A DNA stretch of 64,000 nucleotides from Petrimonas mucosa (GCF_900095795.1 NZ_LT608328.1:1543001-1607000), one strand, 5' to 3'. Shown: positions 17,536-28,557, numbered from the stretch's first letter. Notes: generated by a model from the sequence alone, not told the origin. Program-made: numbers and translations.

Positions 17536-18426
17536 CTACTCCTCCATCGAAAAGCTGCGGGAACCGATAAGGCTGCCATCGGCAAAGATATCGGCTTTGT
17601 ATGTTCCGGGCATGAGGAACTCCTCGATATCCCAGTACATGGTTACGGGAGTCTCTTCGCCACCATACTCCACAATGCGTTTCATGGAGTATTGCAGGTT
17701 GCCGTTCTCGTAAGGGAATGTGCTGCCCGGATTCTTGGTCAGCACCCCGCCGTCTGGCGTCATTATGCGGACATAGATGGTCCTTTCGCCGGGTTCGGCC
17801 GTTATGTTCTTGGCAAGCAGGAATGAGACGACAAATTGTGAACTCCGGCTCAGACGCTTCTGCTCCCTGCCCCGGTCGTTCACGGCCTTTACAGTTATTC
17901 CCGTTGCATCGAGCCTGGAGGCGAGGGTGACCTTCTCACTCAACTGCTCCTTCTCCTGTGCTACCTGACTGAGGGTCCTGCTGGTTTGCTGGTATTGCCG
18001 GGTAATCTGTTCGTTCTTGGCTTGCAGTTCGGTATTGAGACGGTGCAGTGAATCGATTTGCTGAACATACGACTTGAGCACCTTGCGCAAGGTTGCCAGT
18101 TCATCTTTCAGCCGCTTGATTTCGGCCTTGTTGGCCGCATCGGTCATCCGCAGCTGCTCCTGCAACCGCTGCACCTTGGCCTGTTCGTTTTCCAGCTTGT
18201 AAAGCAGTGAATCGTTCTGGACACTGAACTTGAAACCTTCATACTGCATGGAAATAGCTTCGTACTCATCCTCGAGCTCCTGTTTGTCAACGGCAAACTG
18301 CTGCTCCATGACGGTGATCTGTCTGTTTTTACTCACAATATAGACTACTGCGATAATCAGTATCAAAGACAAGACCCCGATGATGGCAATTAATTGCGGA
18401 GTACGTTCCTTAAGATCTATTTGCAT
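17536..18426 (-). CDS. Membrane-anchored coiled-coil protein of unknown function
   Basis: 296 residues from the ATG at 18426; an in-frame start at 18468 lies in A/T-rich leader and is less likely. A short charged N-terminus is followed by one membrane helix (LIAIIGVLSLILIIAVVYIVS), then a long heptad-rich coiled coil (about residues 45-170, rich in Glu, Gln, Lys and Leu). The C-terminal domain (about 180-296) is a beta-rich globular region (FVVSFLLAKNITAEPGERTIYVRIMTPDGG, then VTMYWDIEEFLMPGTYKADIFADG). I do not recognise a named domain. Topology suggests cytoplasmic N-terminus with a periplasmic coiled coil and C-terminal domain. It stands alone between glsA and uxaC. Confidence 0.75.
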   Translation of the reverse strand: MQIDLKERTPQLIAIIGVLSLILIIAVVYIVSKNRQITVMEQQFAVDKQELEDEYEAISMQYEGFKFSVQNDSLLYKLENEQAKVQRLQEQLRMTDAANKAEIKRLKDELATLRKVLKSYVQQIDSLHRLNTELQAKNEQITRQYQQTSRTLSQVAQEKEQLSEKVTLASRLDATGITVKAVNDRGREQKRLSRSSQFVVSFLLAKNITAEPGERTIYVRIMTPDGGVLTKNPGSTFPYENGNLQYSMKRIVEYGGEETPVTMYWDIEEFLMPGTYKADIFADGSLIGSRSFSMEE

Positions 18427-18557
18427 GCTTTTTTTCTTAAAAAAATAAAAATTCTTATCAGGGCACAAAAATACCTCTTTTCATATAAAAAGACAATTGC
18501 ATAAATGCGATTTTGGTAAATTTAAGATTTATTGTTGCCTTTTCCATCTCGGCAGCT

Positions 18558-19490
18558 CTAAAAGATAGAGAGTTTCGTCCTTGTTGTAAACTCCTCCAGA
18601 AAGAGCATCCCTTTGTAGGAATTTCCCTTTTTGTTCAGGCGAGGACTCCATACGGCAATGGCGTATTTTCCCGGATGTACGGCCACGATGCCACCTCCTA
18701 CACCGCTCTTGCCGGGTAGTCCCACCTTGAAGGTGAACTGACCCGCCTCGTCGTAAAATCCGCAGGTCTGCATGAGTGCATTGGTGCGCTTGGTGCGGCT
18801 GGGCGACAAGATCGACTCGCCGCTGTGAGGTACGATACCGTTGTTGGCCAGGAACAGGAACGACTCTGAAAGTTCCCTGCAGCTCATTTCCAAGGAGCAG
18901 ATGCTGAAGTAGAGATCCATCACCTTGTCGATCTCATTCCTGATGTTTCCGAATGATTTCATCAGGTTGACCAGCGCATAGTTGCGAAATCCCGATCTCT
19001 TCTCTGAGTGTGCCACGATGGGATTGTAATCGACAGTGCTGTTCCTGGAGAGAGAGCGGATAAAGGCCAGTACATTCTCTCGGGGAGAGGCAAGTTGGTC
19101 TGCCAGGATATCGCACACCACCATGGAGCCTGCGTTGATAAAGGGATTGCGGGGAATGCCCCTGTCATATTCCAGCTGGATCAGCGAGTTGAACGGCGTG
19201 CCGGCGGGCTCCATATCCATCCGTTCCCAGATATTGCTCTTTACCCGCGAGTATGCAAGCACGAACGTAAATACCTTGGCAATGCTCTGGATGGAGAATC
19301 TGACTTCGGAATCGCCGAAGGCATACTGACGTCCGTCGATGGTGGTCAGGTGAACGCCGAAATGGTCGGGATTGATGTGAGCCAGCTCGGGGATATAGTC
19401 GGCTACCCGGCCACGATCTTCAATCTGTTGAAGTTCGTTGAAAATTTCCAGAAACAGCTGAGAATAGTTCATCATTTCATGTAGAGCCAT
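18558..19490 (-). CDS. glsA: Glutaminase A
   Basis: Hydrolyses glutamine to glutamate and ammonia. The 310-residue protein is a serine-dependent beta-lactamase-like fold enzyme with S69-x-x-K72 in FSIQSIAKVF, then NPFINAGSMVVCDIL, RNSTVDYNPIVAHSEKRSGFRN and a glycine-rich KSGVGGGIVAVHPGK near the C-terminus, all diagnostic of the GlsA family. In enteric bacteria the homologue supports acid resistance through ammonia release; no partner transporter or decarboxylase is adjacent here, so that role is not supported by context. Start at 19490 (MALHEMMNY) or the Met at residue 6. Confidence 0.95.
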   Translation of the reverse strand: MALHEMMNYSQLFLEIFNELQQIEDRGRVADYIPELAHINPDHFGVHLTTIDGRQYAFGDSEVRFSIQSIAKVFTFVLAYSRVKSNIWERMDMEPAGTPFNSLIQLEYDRGIPRNPFINAGSMVVCDILADQLASPRENVLAFIRSLSRNSTVDYNPIVAHSEKRSGFRNYALVNLMKSFGNIRNEIDKVMDLYFSICSLEMSCRELSESFLFLANNGIVPHSGESILSPSRTKRTNALMQTCGFYDEAGQFTFKVGLPGKSGVGGGIVAVHPGKYAIAVWSPRLNKKGNSYKGMLFLEEFTTRTKLSIF

Positions 19491-19554
19491 TTGTGCAGGT
19501 TGTTAAAATTTACTCTTTATCACCTCATTTTTTTCCGCAACCTCTTGCCAATCT

Positions 19555-19704
19555 TCAAATCGTGCTGTTGGATTTGGTCAACTCCGTCAATTCAAGCCAG
19601 GTGTTAACCAGCTCCTCCATTCCTGTACCCTTTGCCGGGAATTGTGCCATTCCCGACAAAAACCGGCAATAGTGCAGAAGCGATCCCCATATTCTTCTAT
19701 TCAT
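19555..19704 (-). CDS. Possible 49-residue small protein
   Basis: A short open frame that begins with ATG 3 nt after the end of the DUF3267 gene on the same strand and ends before glsA. The product starts MNRRIWGSLLHYCRF and is mildly amphipathic, with no recognisable domain. A hairpin (GGGAAT/ATTCCC near 19640-19657) falls inside it, so the stretch may instead be untranslated 3' sequence. The frame is supported only by its tight spacing to the upstream gene. Confidence 0.22.
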   Translation of the reverse strand: MNRRIWGSLLHYCRFLSGMAQFPAKGTGMEELVNTWLELTELTKSNSTI

Positions 19705-19707
19705 GCG

Positions 19708-20319
19708 TTAATTTTTTGTTGAAGAGGGAAGAGGAGACTCCTTTCGCCTGAAAACGTAACAGCCCGCTTCGGTGGGGTGATCCTGGGCATAGTCGTCCGG
19801 TTTCTCTCCCCTGAGCAGCTGCAGCACCATGAAATCTCCAATGGCTGCCACGGTGAAGAAGATCCCGAACAGCGTCGCCCGGTAGTACCCGACAGCGATA
19901 CCGACAGCGATAGGCACCACTCCCAGGAGAATGGCCGGCATGATGGCACCCAGCCGGTAGTGGTTGATTTTCAGCGGCTCGGTACAGTGGCAATAGGGGG
20001 TGAACCACTCCTTCAGCACGCCAAAGCGGACGGAACGGAAGCCGCTTGGAGAGAAGAGGGCCCAGGTGATGCCGTGAATCAGTTCGTGCAGTCCGATTCC
20101 GACCATGCAGACAATGGAGAAGCCGAGCCCGTCATGAAACCACCTCGCGGCGAGTTTCGGGGTGCGGAAATAGTCCAGCAGATCTGTACCCCAAAACAGG
20201 AGATGGATGGCCGTTACGCCCACAAAAACTGGAACCATGATCAGCAAACCTAGCCGGTTGGCCCTGTCGATGCTGATGGTCTTCACACTCTGTTCATATT
20301 CTGGTCCGGTGAATTTCAT
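19708..20319 (-). CDS. DUF3267 membrane protein with HExxH motif
   Basis: 203 residues from the ATG at 20319 (MKFTGPEYEQ); the frame stays open further upstream into rho but that extension is antisense-like and not credible. About four hydrophobic helices are seen. At the second lies H78-E79-L-I-H82 (GIGLHELIHGITWALFS), the zinc-metalloprotease-type motif typical of DUF3267 proteins; a candidate third ligand is not obvious. The family is of unknown function, described as possible membrane peptidases. It lies downstream of rho but behind an intrinsic terminator, so is probably transcribed separately. Confidence 0.8.
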   Translation of the reverse strand: MKFTGPEYEQSVKTISIDRANRLGLLIMVPVFVGVTAIHLLFWGTDLLDYFRTPKLAARWFHDGLGFSIVCMVGIGLHELIHGITWALFSPSGFRSVRFGVLKEWFTPYCHCTEPLKINHYRLGAIMPAILLGVVPIAVGIAVGYYRATLFGIFFTVAAIGDFMVLQLLRGEKPDDYAQDHPTEAGCYVFRRKESPLPSSTKN

Positions 20320-20342
20320 GACTTCTTTTTTGCAAAGGTAGC

Positions 20343-20379
20343 AAAAAAAGAGAGCAGCCAATAACCATCGACTGCCCTC
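20343..20379 (-). terminator. Intrinsic terminator downstream of rho
   Basis: On the minus strand GAGGGCAG pairs with CTGCTCTC (one G-U pair) around a 14-nt loop and is followed by seven T. It starts 24 nt after the rho stop codon and lies just upstream of the DUF3267 gene start. Confidence 0.75.
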
Positions 20380-20402
20380 CATATATAAAATTGTTTTGCT
20401 CT

Positions 20403-22472
<2,070 letters not shown>

Positions 22473-22654
22473 TTAGTTATTCGTTAATAAAAACGTTTAG
22501 GTTTGATATATTTATGATTGAAACTGAGTTTTAACAATAATGTTTGAAGGAAACAAGGTTATTCCGAACAACGATCAAAAACTCAATATGATTTTTTTGA
22601 AATGCTGAGTGAATATTCGTAGAATATATTCACTTATCATAGAAGATTCTGGTG

Positions 22655-22683
22655 CAAAGGTAATGCTTTTTTTTGAAAACAAA
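22655..22683 (-). promoter_or_regulatory. Likely rho promoter
   Basis: Minus-strand TACCTTTG (22655-22662) matches TAnnTTTG, with a TTTG box (22680-22683) at a slightly short 17-bp spacing. The implied 5' leader of about 180 nt (22473-22654) holds no gene; a long leader would allow Rho autoregulation as in other bacteria, which is inference. Confidence 0.45.
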
Positions 22684-22749
22684 GGGCAACTGGAGAATTT
22701 TTTTGCTAAAAAATCCCGTTTGCGGAGATTATCGGCCCTAAGTTCTCCT

Positions 22750-23799
22750 CTATTGTATCTGCATATTTAATTTCCGGGATGCGTCACGACGACGTTCTAT
22801 CTCTTTTTTGAAGAGGGCCGACCGGCGACGCTCCAGTGAACTTGGTGATGTTGATTGCCTGAACAGGTCGTTTGCAACAGTAGCCCACTCGTAAGCGCTC
22901 TCCATCTCGTCGAGCATCTCGTACGCCAACGCAATGTTGTGTGCTGCTTTGGCCCGATTCAGCATCTTCTTCTCCCTTGTATAGAATTCGTTCCATTTCT
23001 CGATGGCTTCCAACCACTGGTTACCCCTGGCATATACCTCCCCTTCACGCATTCTGGAGTTGAAGTGCGTATAATACCATCTGTCCTGTCGTTCCCAATG
23101 TGGCGAAAAGACTTTTGTCATCTTTTCGGCTGCATATACGGCAAGTTGTTTTAATGCCTCTTCCTGTGTGGGGAGTGTCAGTTCCGCAAAAACCAGGCGA
23201 CCCCGGGTGTCGTATCCTTCCCATTTCAGGCTGTCGTGGAACTGGATAGAGGGGATCTTGCCCTCCATCGACGGGAGATAGACGCGAATGACGGACTGGA
23301 TCTTTCCTGTCAGGCCTGCATACTTGACCCCCTCCTGTTGGAAAAAGTCGACCCACTCGGTTTGCAGAAGAAGTTTGTCGAGTGAAATTATTGCATCTGT
23401 GGCAGTTGACCTGCGTAACTCGTTCATCGTTTCGGGTTGGATCGGAAGCTCCTTCCAAAAGTCGGTATCGCTTCTGAGTGGTTTCTGGTAATATTTCACT
23501 GCACCAAAGTACTCCTCTTCATCCAAAAACTGGGCCAATGCTTCGGTATAAAAAATAGCAACACTGTCGGCCGATACCTTGATATTGTCGAATTGCTTTT
23601 TCCCCAGCCGTTTGATGTTGTGTCCGATATCGTCGGGCTGCTTGACCACGTTGTTCACCACCAATACCGAATTCACTTCGGCGGGGAGGGTTACCTGCGC
23701 CGGTTCGCGCGTCTCGATCGACAGGTACTGGATACCGGCACAACTGCTGAAGAAAAGCAGTAAAAAAAACAGTATGGCAAAGTATGGCAAATGTTTCAT
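22750..23799 (-). CDS. DUF6340 family lipoprotein
   Basis: 349 residues with a lipoprotein signal peptide ending at C20 (LLFFSSCAG), so the protein is membrane-anchored outside the cytoplasm. The body matches what I know as DUF6340 of Bacteroidota: an early VNSVLVVNN strand, DAIISLDKLLLQTEW, an YLPSMEGKIPSIQFHDSLKWEGYD region, and C-terminal TPR-like helices (AHNIALAYEMLDEMESAYEWATVANDLF). Function unknown. It is upstream of rho on the same strand but separated by a 277-bp gap with a rho promoter, so probably its own unit; a TATTTTTG box at 23837-23844 may drive it. Confidence 0.75.
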   Translation of the reverse strand: MKHLPYFAILFFLLLFFSSCAGIQYLSIETREPAQVTLPAEVNSVLVVNNVVKQPDDIGHNIKRLGKKQFDNIKVSADSVAIFYTEALAQFLDEEEYFGAVKYYQKPLRSDTDFWKELPIQPETMNELRRSTATDAIISLDKLLLQTEWVDFFQQEGVKYAGLTGKIQSVIRVYLPSMEGKIPSIQFHDSLKWEGYDTRGRLVFAELTLPTQEEALKQLAVYAAEKMTKVFSPHWERQDRWYYTHFNSRMREGEVYARGNQWLEAIEKWNEFYTREKKMLNRAKAAHNIALAYEMLDEMESAYEWATVANDLFRQSTSPSSLERRRSALFKKEIERRRDASRKLNMQIQ

Positions 23800-24023
23800 G
23801 TCAAAATCTAGTCTGAGTCTGTTATGTTTCTGGAATCAAAAATACAAATTAATTTGGAAACTGTTTCAATTTCTCCGTTCGATCTGTTTTTTGTTTTTGC
23901 CGTCAATCACTCTTCCTCATTCAATTAAGGAGACTCAGAAATATTTCTACTCTTCATGTTGCAGAGGAATTACACAAAATGGGGTGTTTTGTGCATTTTT
24001 TTCGATAGTTGGCACCGATTTAA

Positions 24024-24054
24024 TTTGCGAAGCTGAATTCTTTCTGTAAATTTG
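24024..24054 (+). promoter_or_regulatory. Promoter of the etfBA-acyl-CoA dehydrogenase operon
   Basis: TTTG (24024-24027) and TAAATTTG (24047-24054) at 19-bp spacing, a near-ideal Bacteroidota promoter, with the -7 box 33 bp before the etfB ATG. Confidence 0.7.
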
Positions 24055-24087
24055 CCATCTCCAAATCAACATAAAAAGATATAGGAA

Positions 24088-24960
24088 ATGGCATTTAACA
24101 TTATTGTGTTGGCAAAGCAGGTTCCCGATACACGCAACGTTGGGAAGGATGCGATGAAAGCCGACGGAACAGTTAACAGAGGGGCATTGCCGGCAATTTT
24201 CAATCCGGAGGATCTGAATGCGCTGGAGCAGGCTCTCGGAATCAAGGATCAATATCCTGGAACAAAAATTACCGTGCTGACCATGGGACCCTCCCGGGCG
24301 GCGGAGATCCTGCGGGAAGGACTTTTCAGGGGAGCCGACGATGGTGTCTTGCTCACCGATCGTGCTTTTGCCGGTGCCGACACGCTGGCTACATCGTATG
24401 CATTGTCAATGGCTATCAGGAAGTTGGGTGATTTTGACCTGATTATTTCAGGCCGTCAGGCCATCGATGGCGATACTGCGCAGGTGGGTCCACAGGTGGC
24501 GGAAAAGCTGGGAATTCCCCAGGTTACCTATGCCGAAGCGATCGAGAGTATCGACGGGAAGAGAATCCGTGTGAAACGTCGCCTGGAAAATGGTGTGGAG
24601 GTAGTGGAAGCTCCCTTGCCATTGCTGATCACCGTTAACGGAACGGCCAGGGCCTGTCGCCCCAGGAACGCCAAGTTGTTGCAGAAATACAAACATGCAA
24701 GAACCGTTACCGAGCGTCAAAGTGAAAATATCGATTATATTGACCTGTACAGTTCACGTCCCTATCTGAACCTGACCGAGTGGAGTGTCGCAGATGTAGA
24801 TGCCGATCCGGTACAATGTGGATTGTCGGGTTCGCCCACCAAGGTGAAGAAGATAGAGAATGTGGTGTTTCAGGCTAAGGAGAGTAAGCGGCTGACCGAT
24901 GACGATACCGAACTGGAAGACCTGATCAAAGAATTAATTGCTAATCACACAATTGGTTAA
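24088..24960 (+). CDS. etfB: Electron transfer flavoprotein, beta subunit
   Basis: 290-residue small subunit of the ETF heterodimer that takes electrons from acyl-CoA dehydrogenase. The N-terminus AFNIIVLAKQVPDTRNVGKD and the AMP/FAD-binding stretch DLIISGRQAIDGDTAQVGPQVAEKLGIPQVTY are conserved, as is the ETF-beta signature near VKRRLENGVEVVEAPLPLLITVNGTA. It heads an operon with etfA (4 nt later) and an acyl-CoA dehydrogenase (6 nt after etfA), which is strong evidence that the three form one electron-transfer system. It may support bifurcating or respiratory use of enoyl-CoA; which one cannot be decided here. Confidence 0.95.
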   Translation: MAFNIIVLAKQVPDTRNVGKDAMKADGTVNRGALPAIFNPEDLNALEQALGIKDQYPGTKITVLTMGPSRAAEILREGLFRGADDGVLLTDRAFAGADTLATSYALSMAIRKLGDFDLIISGRQAIDGDTAQVGPQVAEKLGIPQVTYAEAIESIDGKRIRVKRRLENGVEVVEAPLPLLITVNGTARACRPRNAKLLQKYKHARTVTERQSENIDYIDLYSSRPYLNLTEWSVADVDADPVQCGLSGSPTKVKKIENVVFQAKESKRLTDDDTELEDLIKELIANHTIG

Positions 24961-24964
24961 AACA

Positions 24965-25984
24965 ATGAACAACGTATTCGTATACCTCGAAATAGAAGAT
25001 GGCACCGTGGCGGAAGTGAGCCTGGAACTACTTACCAAAGGACGCTCGCTTGCCACACAGCTGGGCTGCAAACTCGAAGCCATTGCCGCGGGAGCTTCGC
25101 TCGATACTGTCGATAAACAGGTCTTTCCGTATGGGGTGGATCTGCTCCACATCTTTAAAGACGATCGCTTGTCGCCATATACCACCTTACCTCATACTTC
25201 CATCCTGGTCAATCTCTTTAAAAAGGAGAAACCGCAGATTTGCCTGATGGGAGCAACAATTATCGGCCGCGATCTGGGACCGCGTGTCTCATCGGCTCTG
25301 GGAAGCGGACTGACGGCAGATTGTACCTCCCTCGAGATTGGGAACCATGAAGAGAAGAAGGCCGGGAAAGTGTATGAAAACCTGCTTTACCAGATCCGTC
25401 CCGCCTTTGGCGGCAATATAGTGGCGTGGATCATCAATCCCGATCATCGTCCACAAATGGCTACTGTGCGTGAGGGAGTAATGAAGAAAGAGATTGCCGA
25501 TCCGAACTACAAAGGGGAGGTGGTTGAACATGATGTGAATGAGTATGTCTCTCCCGACGATTTTGTGGTCTCCATTATCGACCGTCACGTGGAAAAGTCG
25601 AAAGTCAATATCAAGAATTCACCTATCATCGTTTCCGGAGGATATGGTGTGGGTTCGAAAGAGAATTTTCAACTGCTCTACGATCTGGCCAACGTATTGG
25701 GGGCAGAGGTAGGCGCTTCGCGTGCAGCCGTTGATGCCGGTTTTGCCGAGCATGAACGTCAGATCGGGCAGACCGGTGTAACCGTGCGCCCCAAACTCTA
25801 TATTGCATGTGGAATCTCGGGACAGATCCAACACATTGCCGGAATGCAGGAGAGTTCGCTGATCATCTCCATCAACAACGATCCGGGTGCTCCCATCAAC
25901 TCAATAGCCGATTATGTCATCACCGGTGATATCGAGAAAGTTATCCCGAAACTGATCAAATATTACAAGAAAAATTCAAAATAG
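24965..25984 (+). CDS. etfA: Electron transfer flavoprotein, alpha subunit
   Basis: 339 residues from the ATG at 24965 (MNNVFVYLEIEDGTVAEVS), 4 nt after etfB; an in-frame upstream start at 24938 would overlap etfB and is less likely. The C-terminal FAD domain is intact: SGGYGVGSKENFQLL, LGAEVGASRAAVDAG, QIGQTGVTVRPKLYIACGISGQIQH and SIADYVITGDIEKVIP. It carries the FAD that passes electrons between the dehydrogenase and the acceptor. Confidence 0.95.
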   Translation: MNNVFVYLEIEDGTVAEVSLELLTKGRSLATQLGCKLEAIAAGASLDTVDKQVFPYGVDLLHIFKDDRLSPYTTLPHTSILVNLFKKEKPQICLMGATIIGRDLGPRVSSALGSGLTADCTSLEIGNHEEKKAGKVYENLLYQIRPAFGGNIVAWIINPDHRPQMATVREGVMKKEIADPNYKGEVVEHDVNEYVSPDDFVVSIIDRHVEKSKVNIKNSPIIVSGGYGVGSKENFQLLYDLANVLGAEVGASRAAVDAGFAEHERQIGQTGVTVRPKLYIACGISGQIQHIAGMQESSLIISINNDPGAPINSIADYVITGDIEKVIPKLIKYYKKNSK

Positions 25985-25990
25985 GAAGAA

Positions 25991-27709
25991 ATGGCAAACT
26001 TTTATACCGACACACCACAATTCAGGCATTATCTGAACCATCCACTGATGAAGCGAATTGTGGAACTCAAGGAGAGAAACTACGTGGATAAACATACGTA
26101 TGACTACGCCCCGATGGACTTTGAAGATGCGATGGACAGCTACGACCGGATTTTGGAGGTAGTGGGTGAGATCTGTGGCGAGATCATTGCTCCGAACGCC
26201 GAACGGGTAGATCATACCGGGCCGACCGTCTCCAACGGTAGAGTGACATACGCCTCACCCACCCAGGAGAACCTGAATGCCCTGAACAAGGCCGAATTGA
26301 TGGGTATGGCGTTGCCAAGACGATTCGGGGGGTTGAATTTCCCGATGGTCCCCTATATGATTTCGGCCGATATCGTGAGCCGTGCGGATGCCAGTTTCCA
26401 GAACATCTGGATGTTGCAGGACTGCGGCGAGACCATCTATGAGTTTGCTTCGGAAGAGCAGAAAAAGAGTTACCTTCCCCGGGTGGCCAAAGGGGAGACC
26501 ATGTCGATGGACTTGACGGAACCGGATGCCGGATCCGACCTGCAGGCGGTTATGCTGAAAGCAACCTTTAACGAGCAGGAAAACCAGTGGTACCTGAATG
26601 GCGTGAAGCGGTTCATCACCAACGGTGATGCCGATATCCACCTGGTTCTGGCCCGTTCCGAGGAGGGCACCAAGGATGCCCGCGGTTTATCGATGTTTAT
26701 CTACGATAAAAAGAGCGGAGGTGTTACTGTTCGGCGGATCGAGAACAAGATGGGTATCAAGGGGGCACCAACCTGTGAACTGGTATTCAAGAATGCGAAG
26801 GCCGAGCTGGTAGGTTCCCGCCGTATGGGGCTGATCAAATATGTGATGTCGCTGATGAATGGTGCCCGTCTAGGCATCATGGCCCAGTCGGTGGGCATAT
26901 CCGAGGCTGCCTGCCGCGAAGCATACAGTTATGCCCGTGAGCGACGCCAGTTTGGAAAAGCGATCATCGAGATGCCGCCCGTTTACGAAATGCTGGCCAA
27001 CATGCGAGCCAAAACCGACGCTTCACGTGCCATGCTGTATGAGACCTGCCGCTTCGTGGATATGTACAAGATCCTGGAAGATATCTCCAGGGAACGGAAA
27101 CTTACTCCGGAAGAGCGGGATGAGATGAAATACTATTCGCGACTGGCGGATGCCTTCACCCCGCTCGGTAAGGGAATGACCAGCGAGTATGCAAACCAGA
27201 ATGCCTACGACGCCATCCAGATACATGGCGGGTCGGGATATATGAAGGATTACACCTGCGAACGGCTCTATCGTGATGCCCGTATAACCAATATCTACGA
27301 GGGTACTACCCAGTTGCAGGTTGTTGCCGCCATACGCCACGTCACAACCGGAACCTACCTGAACCGGATCAGGGAGTATGAGGCGATGCCTGTGTTGCCC
27401 GAATTGGAGACATTGAAACGTACGCTGGCCAAGATGGTTGAGATGTATGAAAAGATGGTTGAGATGGTTACTGCACCCAAAGATGAAGAGTACCTCGATT
27501 TTCACGCCCGCCGGCTTGTTGAGAGTGCCGGTCATGTGATCATGGGACATCTCCTCCTGCAGGATGCCAACAAGGATCCAGAAATGTTCCGCCGCAGTGC
27601 CGAAGTCTATATCCACTATGGAGAGATTGAGGTAGTGAAGAACTTTAACTTTGTAGGCGAACTGCAGGTGGAAGATCTGGGATATTATAAACCGGTCCTG
27701 GAGGAGTAG
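25991..27709 (+). CDS. Acyl-CoA dehydrogenase with C-terminal extension
   Basis: 572-residue flavoenzyme that oxidises an acyl-CoA to enoyl-CoA and passes electrons to the ETF encoded just upstream. Conserved features are MDLTEPDAGSDLQAVM, the substrate/FAD segment RRQFGKAIIEMPPVYEMLANM, IQIHGGSGYMKDYTCERLYRDARI and the catalytic base E437 in NIYEGTTQ. It is about 190 residues longer than the basic 380-residue form: an insert after YKILEDISRERKLTPEERDEM and a C-terminal helical domain (about 460-572), as in the longer AidB/FadE-like members. The acyl chain specificity is not clear. A strong terminator follows. Confidence 0.93.
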   Translation: MANFYTDTPQFRHYLNHPLMKRIVELKERNYVDKHTYDYAPMDFEDAMDSYDRILEVVGEICGEIIAPNAERVDHTGPTVSNGRVTYASPTQENLNALNKAELMGMALPRRFGGLNFPMVPYMISADIVSRADASFQNIWMLQDCGETIYEFASEEQKKSYLPRVAKGETMSMDLTEPDAGSDLQAVMLKATFNEQENQWYLNGVKRFITNGDADIHLVLARSEEGTKDARGLSMFIYDKKSGGVTVRRIENKMGIKGAPTCELVFKNAKAELVGSRRMGLIKYVMSLMNGARLGIMAQSVGISEAACREAYSYARERRQFGKAIIEMPPVYEMLANMRAKTDASRAMLYETCRFVDMYKILEDISRERKLTPEERDEMKYYSRLADAFTPLGKGMTSEYANQNAYDAIQIHGGSGYMKDYTCERLYRDARITNIYEGTTQLQVVAAIRHVTTGTYLNRIREYEAMPVLPELETLKRTLAKMVEMYEKMVEMVTAPKDEEYLDFHARRLVESAGHVIMGHLLLQDANKDPEMFRRSAEVYIHYGEIEVVKNFNFVGELQVEDLGYYKPVLEE

Positions 27710-27722
27710 ATCTCCCGGTCCG

Positions 27723-27758
27723 AAAAAAGCGGAAAGTGATCACTCTTTCCGCTTTTTT
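27723..27758 (+). terminator. Terminator of the etf operon
   Basis: AAAAAAGCGGAAAG and CTTTCCGCTTTTTT form a long stem around TGATCACT, ending in a T run. It starts 14 nt after the dehydrogenase stop codon. Confidence 0.85.
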
Positions 27759-27893
27759 ACCATTCGCTCTTGGTTATTACAAAAAATATAATTTTCTTTG
27801 CTTAACTGACAGAAATAAACACCTTAAAAGAAGTTGCCTATCGGAATGACATTACTCAACCGGTTTTAAATTAATATTTAAATAGTTTTGGTA

Positions 27894-28487
27894 ATGGGAA
27901 TTCTTTTGTCGATGACCGACGAGGAGTTGGTCGTCTCTTTTGCCGAAGGTAACGATCGTGCGTTTGAAGTTCTGCTTTCCAGGCACAAACATCCCCTTTT
28001 CAGTTATATTCTTTACCGGGTCCGCAACCGTGATCTGGCTGACGATATTTTTCAGGATACATTTATCAAGGCGATTTTCACGATCAAACAGGGACGGTAC
28101 ACCGAGAGCGGAAGATTTCGCGCCTGGATCACGCGTATTGCACATAACCTGATTGTCGATTATTTTCGTCAGGAGAGGCTTGAGAATTGGGTCTCGAACG
28201 ATGAATATGAGTTTGATCTCTTCAATAATGCCGGACTCTGCGAAGATAATATCGAGACGGTCATGGTGAGGGAGCAGCTGTTGGATGATGTGAAAAAACT
28301 GGTAAGACACCTGCCCGGTTCTCAGCGGGAGGTGTTGGATATGCGTTATTATCAGGAGCTGAGCTTCAAGGAGATTGCAGACAAGACCGGCGTAAGCATC
28401 AATACTGCTTTGGGGAGAATGCGTTATGCGATCTTGAATATGCGTAAAATGGCAGATGATCATCGGATGGTGCTGTCGATGAACTAG
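27894..28487 (+). CDS. ECF-type RNA polymerase sigma-70 factor
   Basis: 197 residues from ATG 27894; the Met at 27912 (MTDEELVVSF) is an equally good start. Region 2 is clear (YRVRNRDLADDIFQDTFIKAIF with RFRAWITRIAHNLIVDYFRQ), as is region 4 (LPGSQREVLDMRYYQELSFKEIADKTGVSINTALGRMRYAI). It would direct RNA polymerase to a small stress or envelope regulon. No anti-sigma gene is next to it: the gene is followed by a terminator 30 nt downstream and then a gene-poor stretch, so it stands alone. Confidence 0.92.
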   Translation: MGILLSMTDEELVVSFAEGNDRAFEVLLSRHKHPLFSYILYRVRNRDLADDIFQDTFIKAIFTIKQGRYTESGRFRAWITRIAHNLIVDYFRQERLENWVSNDEYEFDLFNNAGLCEDNIETVMVREQLLDDVKKLVRHLPGSQREVLDMRYYQELSFKEIADKTGVSINTALGRMRYAILNMRKMADDHRMVLSMN

Positions 28488-28517
28488 CTCGCCAACTTGT
28501 GACAGCGACCGAAGATA

Positions 28518-28557
28518 AACAAAAAAGGCCGGTTTTACAAAACCAGCCTTTTTTGTT
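28518..28557 (+). terminator. Terminator after the lone ECF sigma gene
   Basis: AACAAAAAAGGC-C-GGTTTT pairs with AAAACC-A-GCCTTTTTTGTT around a 2-nt tip (a larger loop in practice), ending in a T run. The A-rich left arm means it could also act on the minus strand. Confidence 0.8.
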
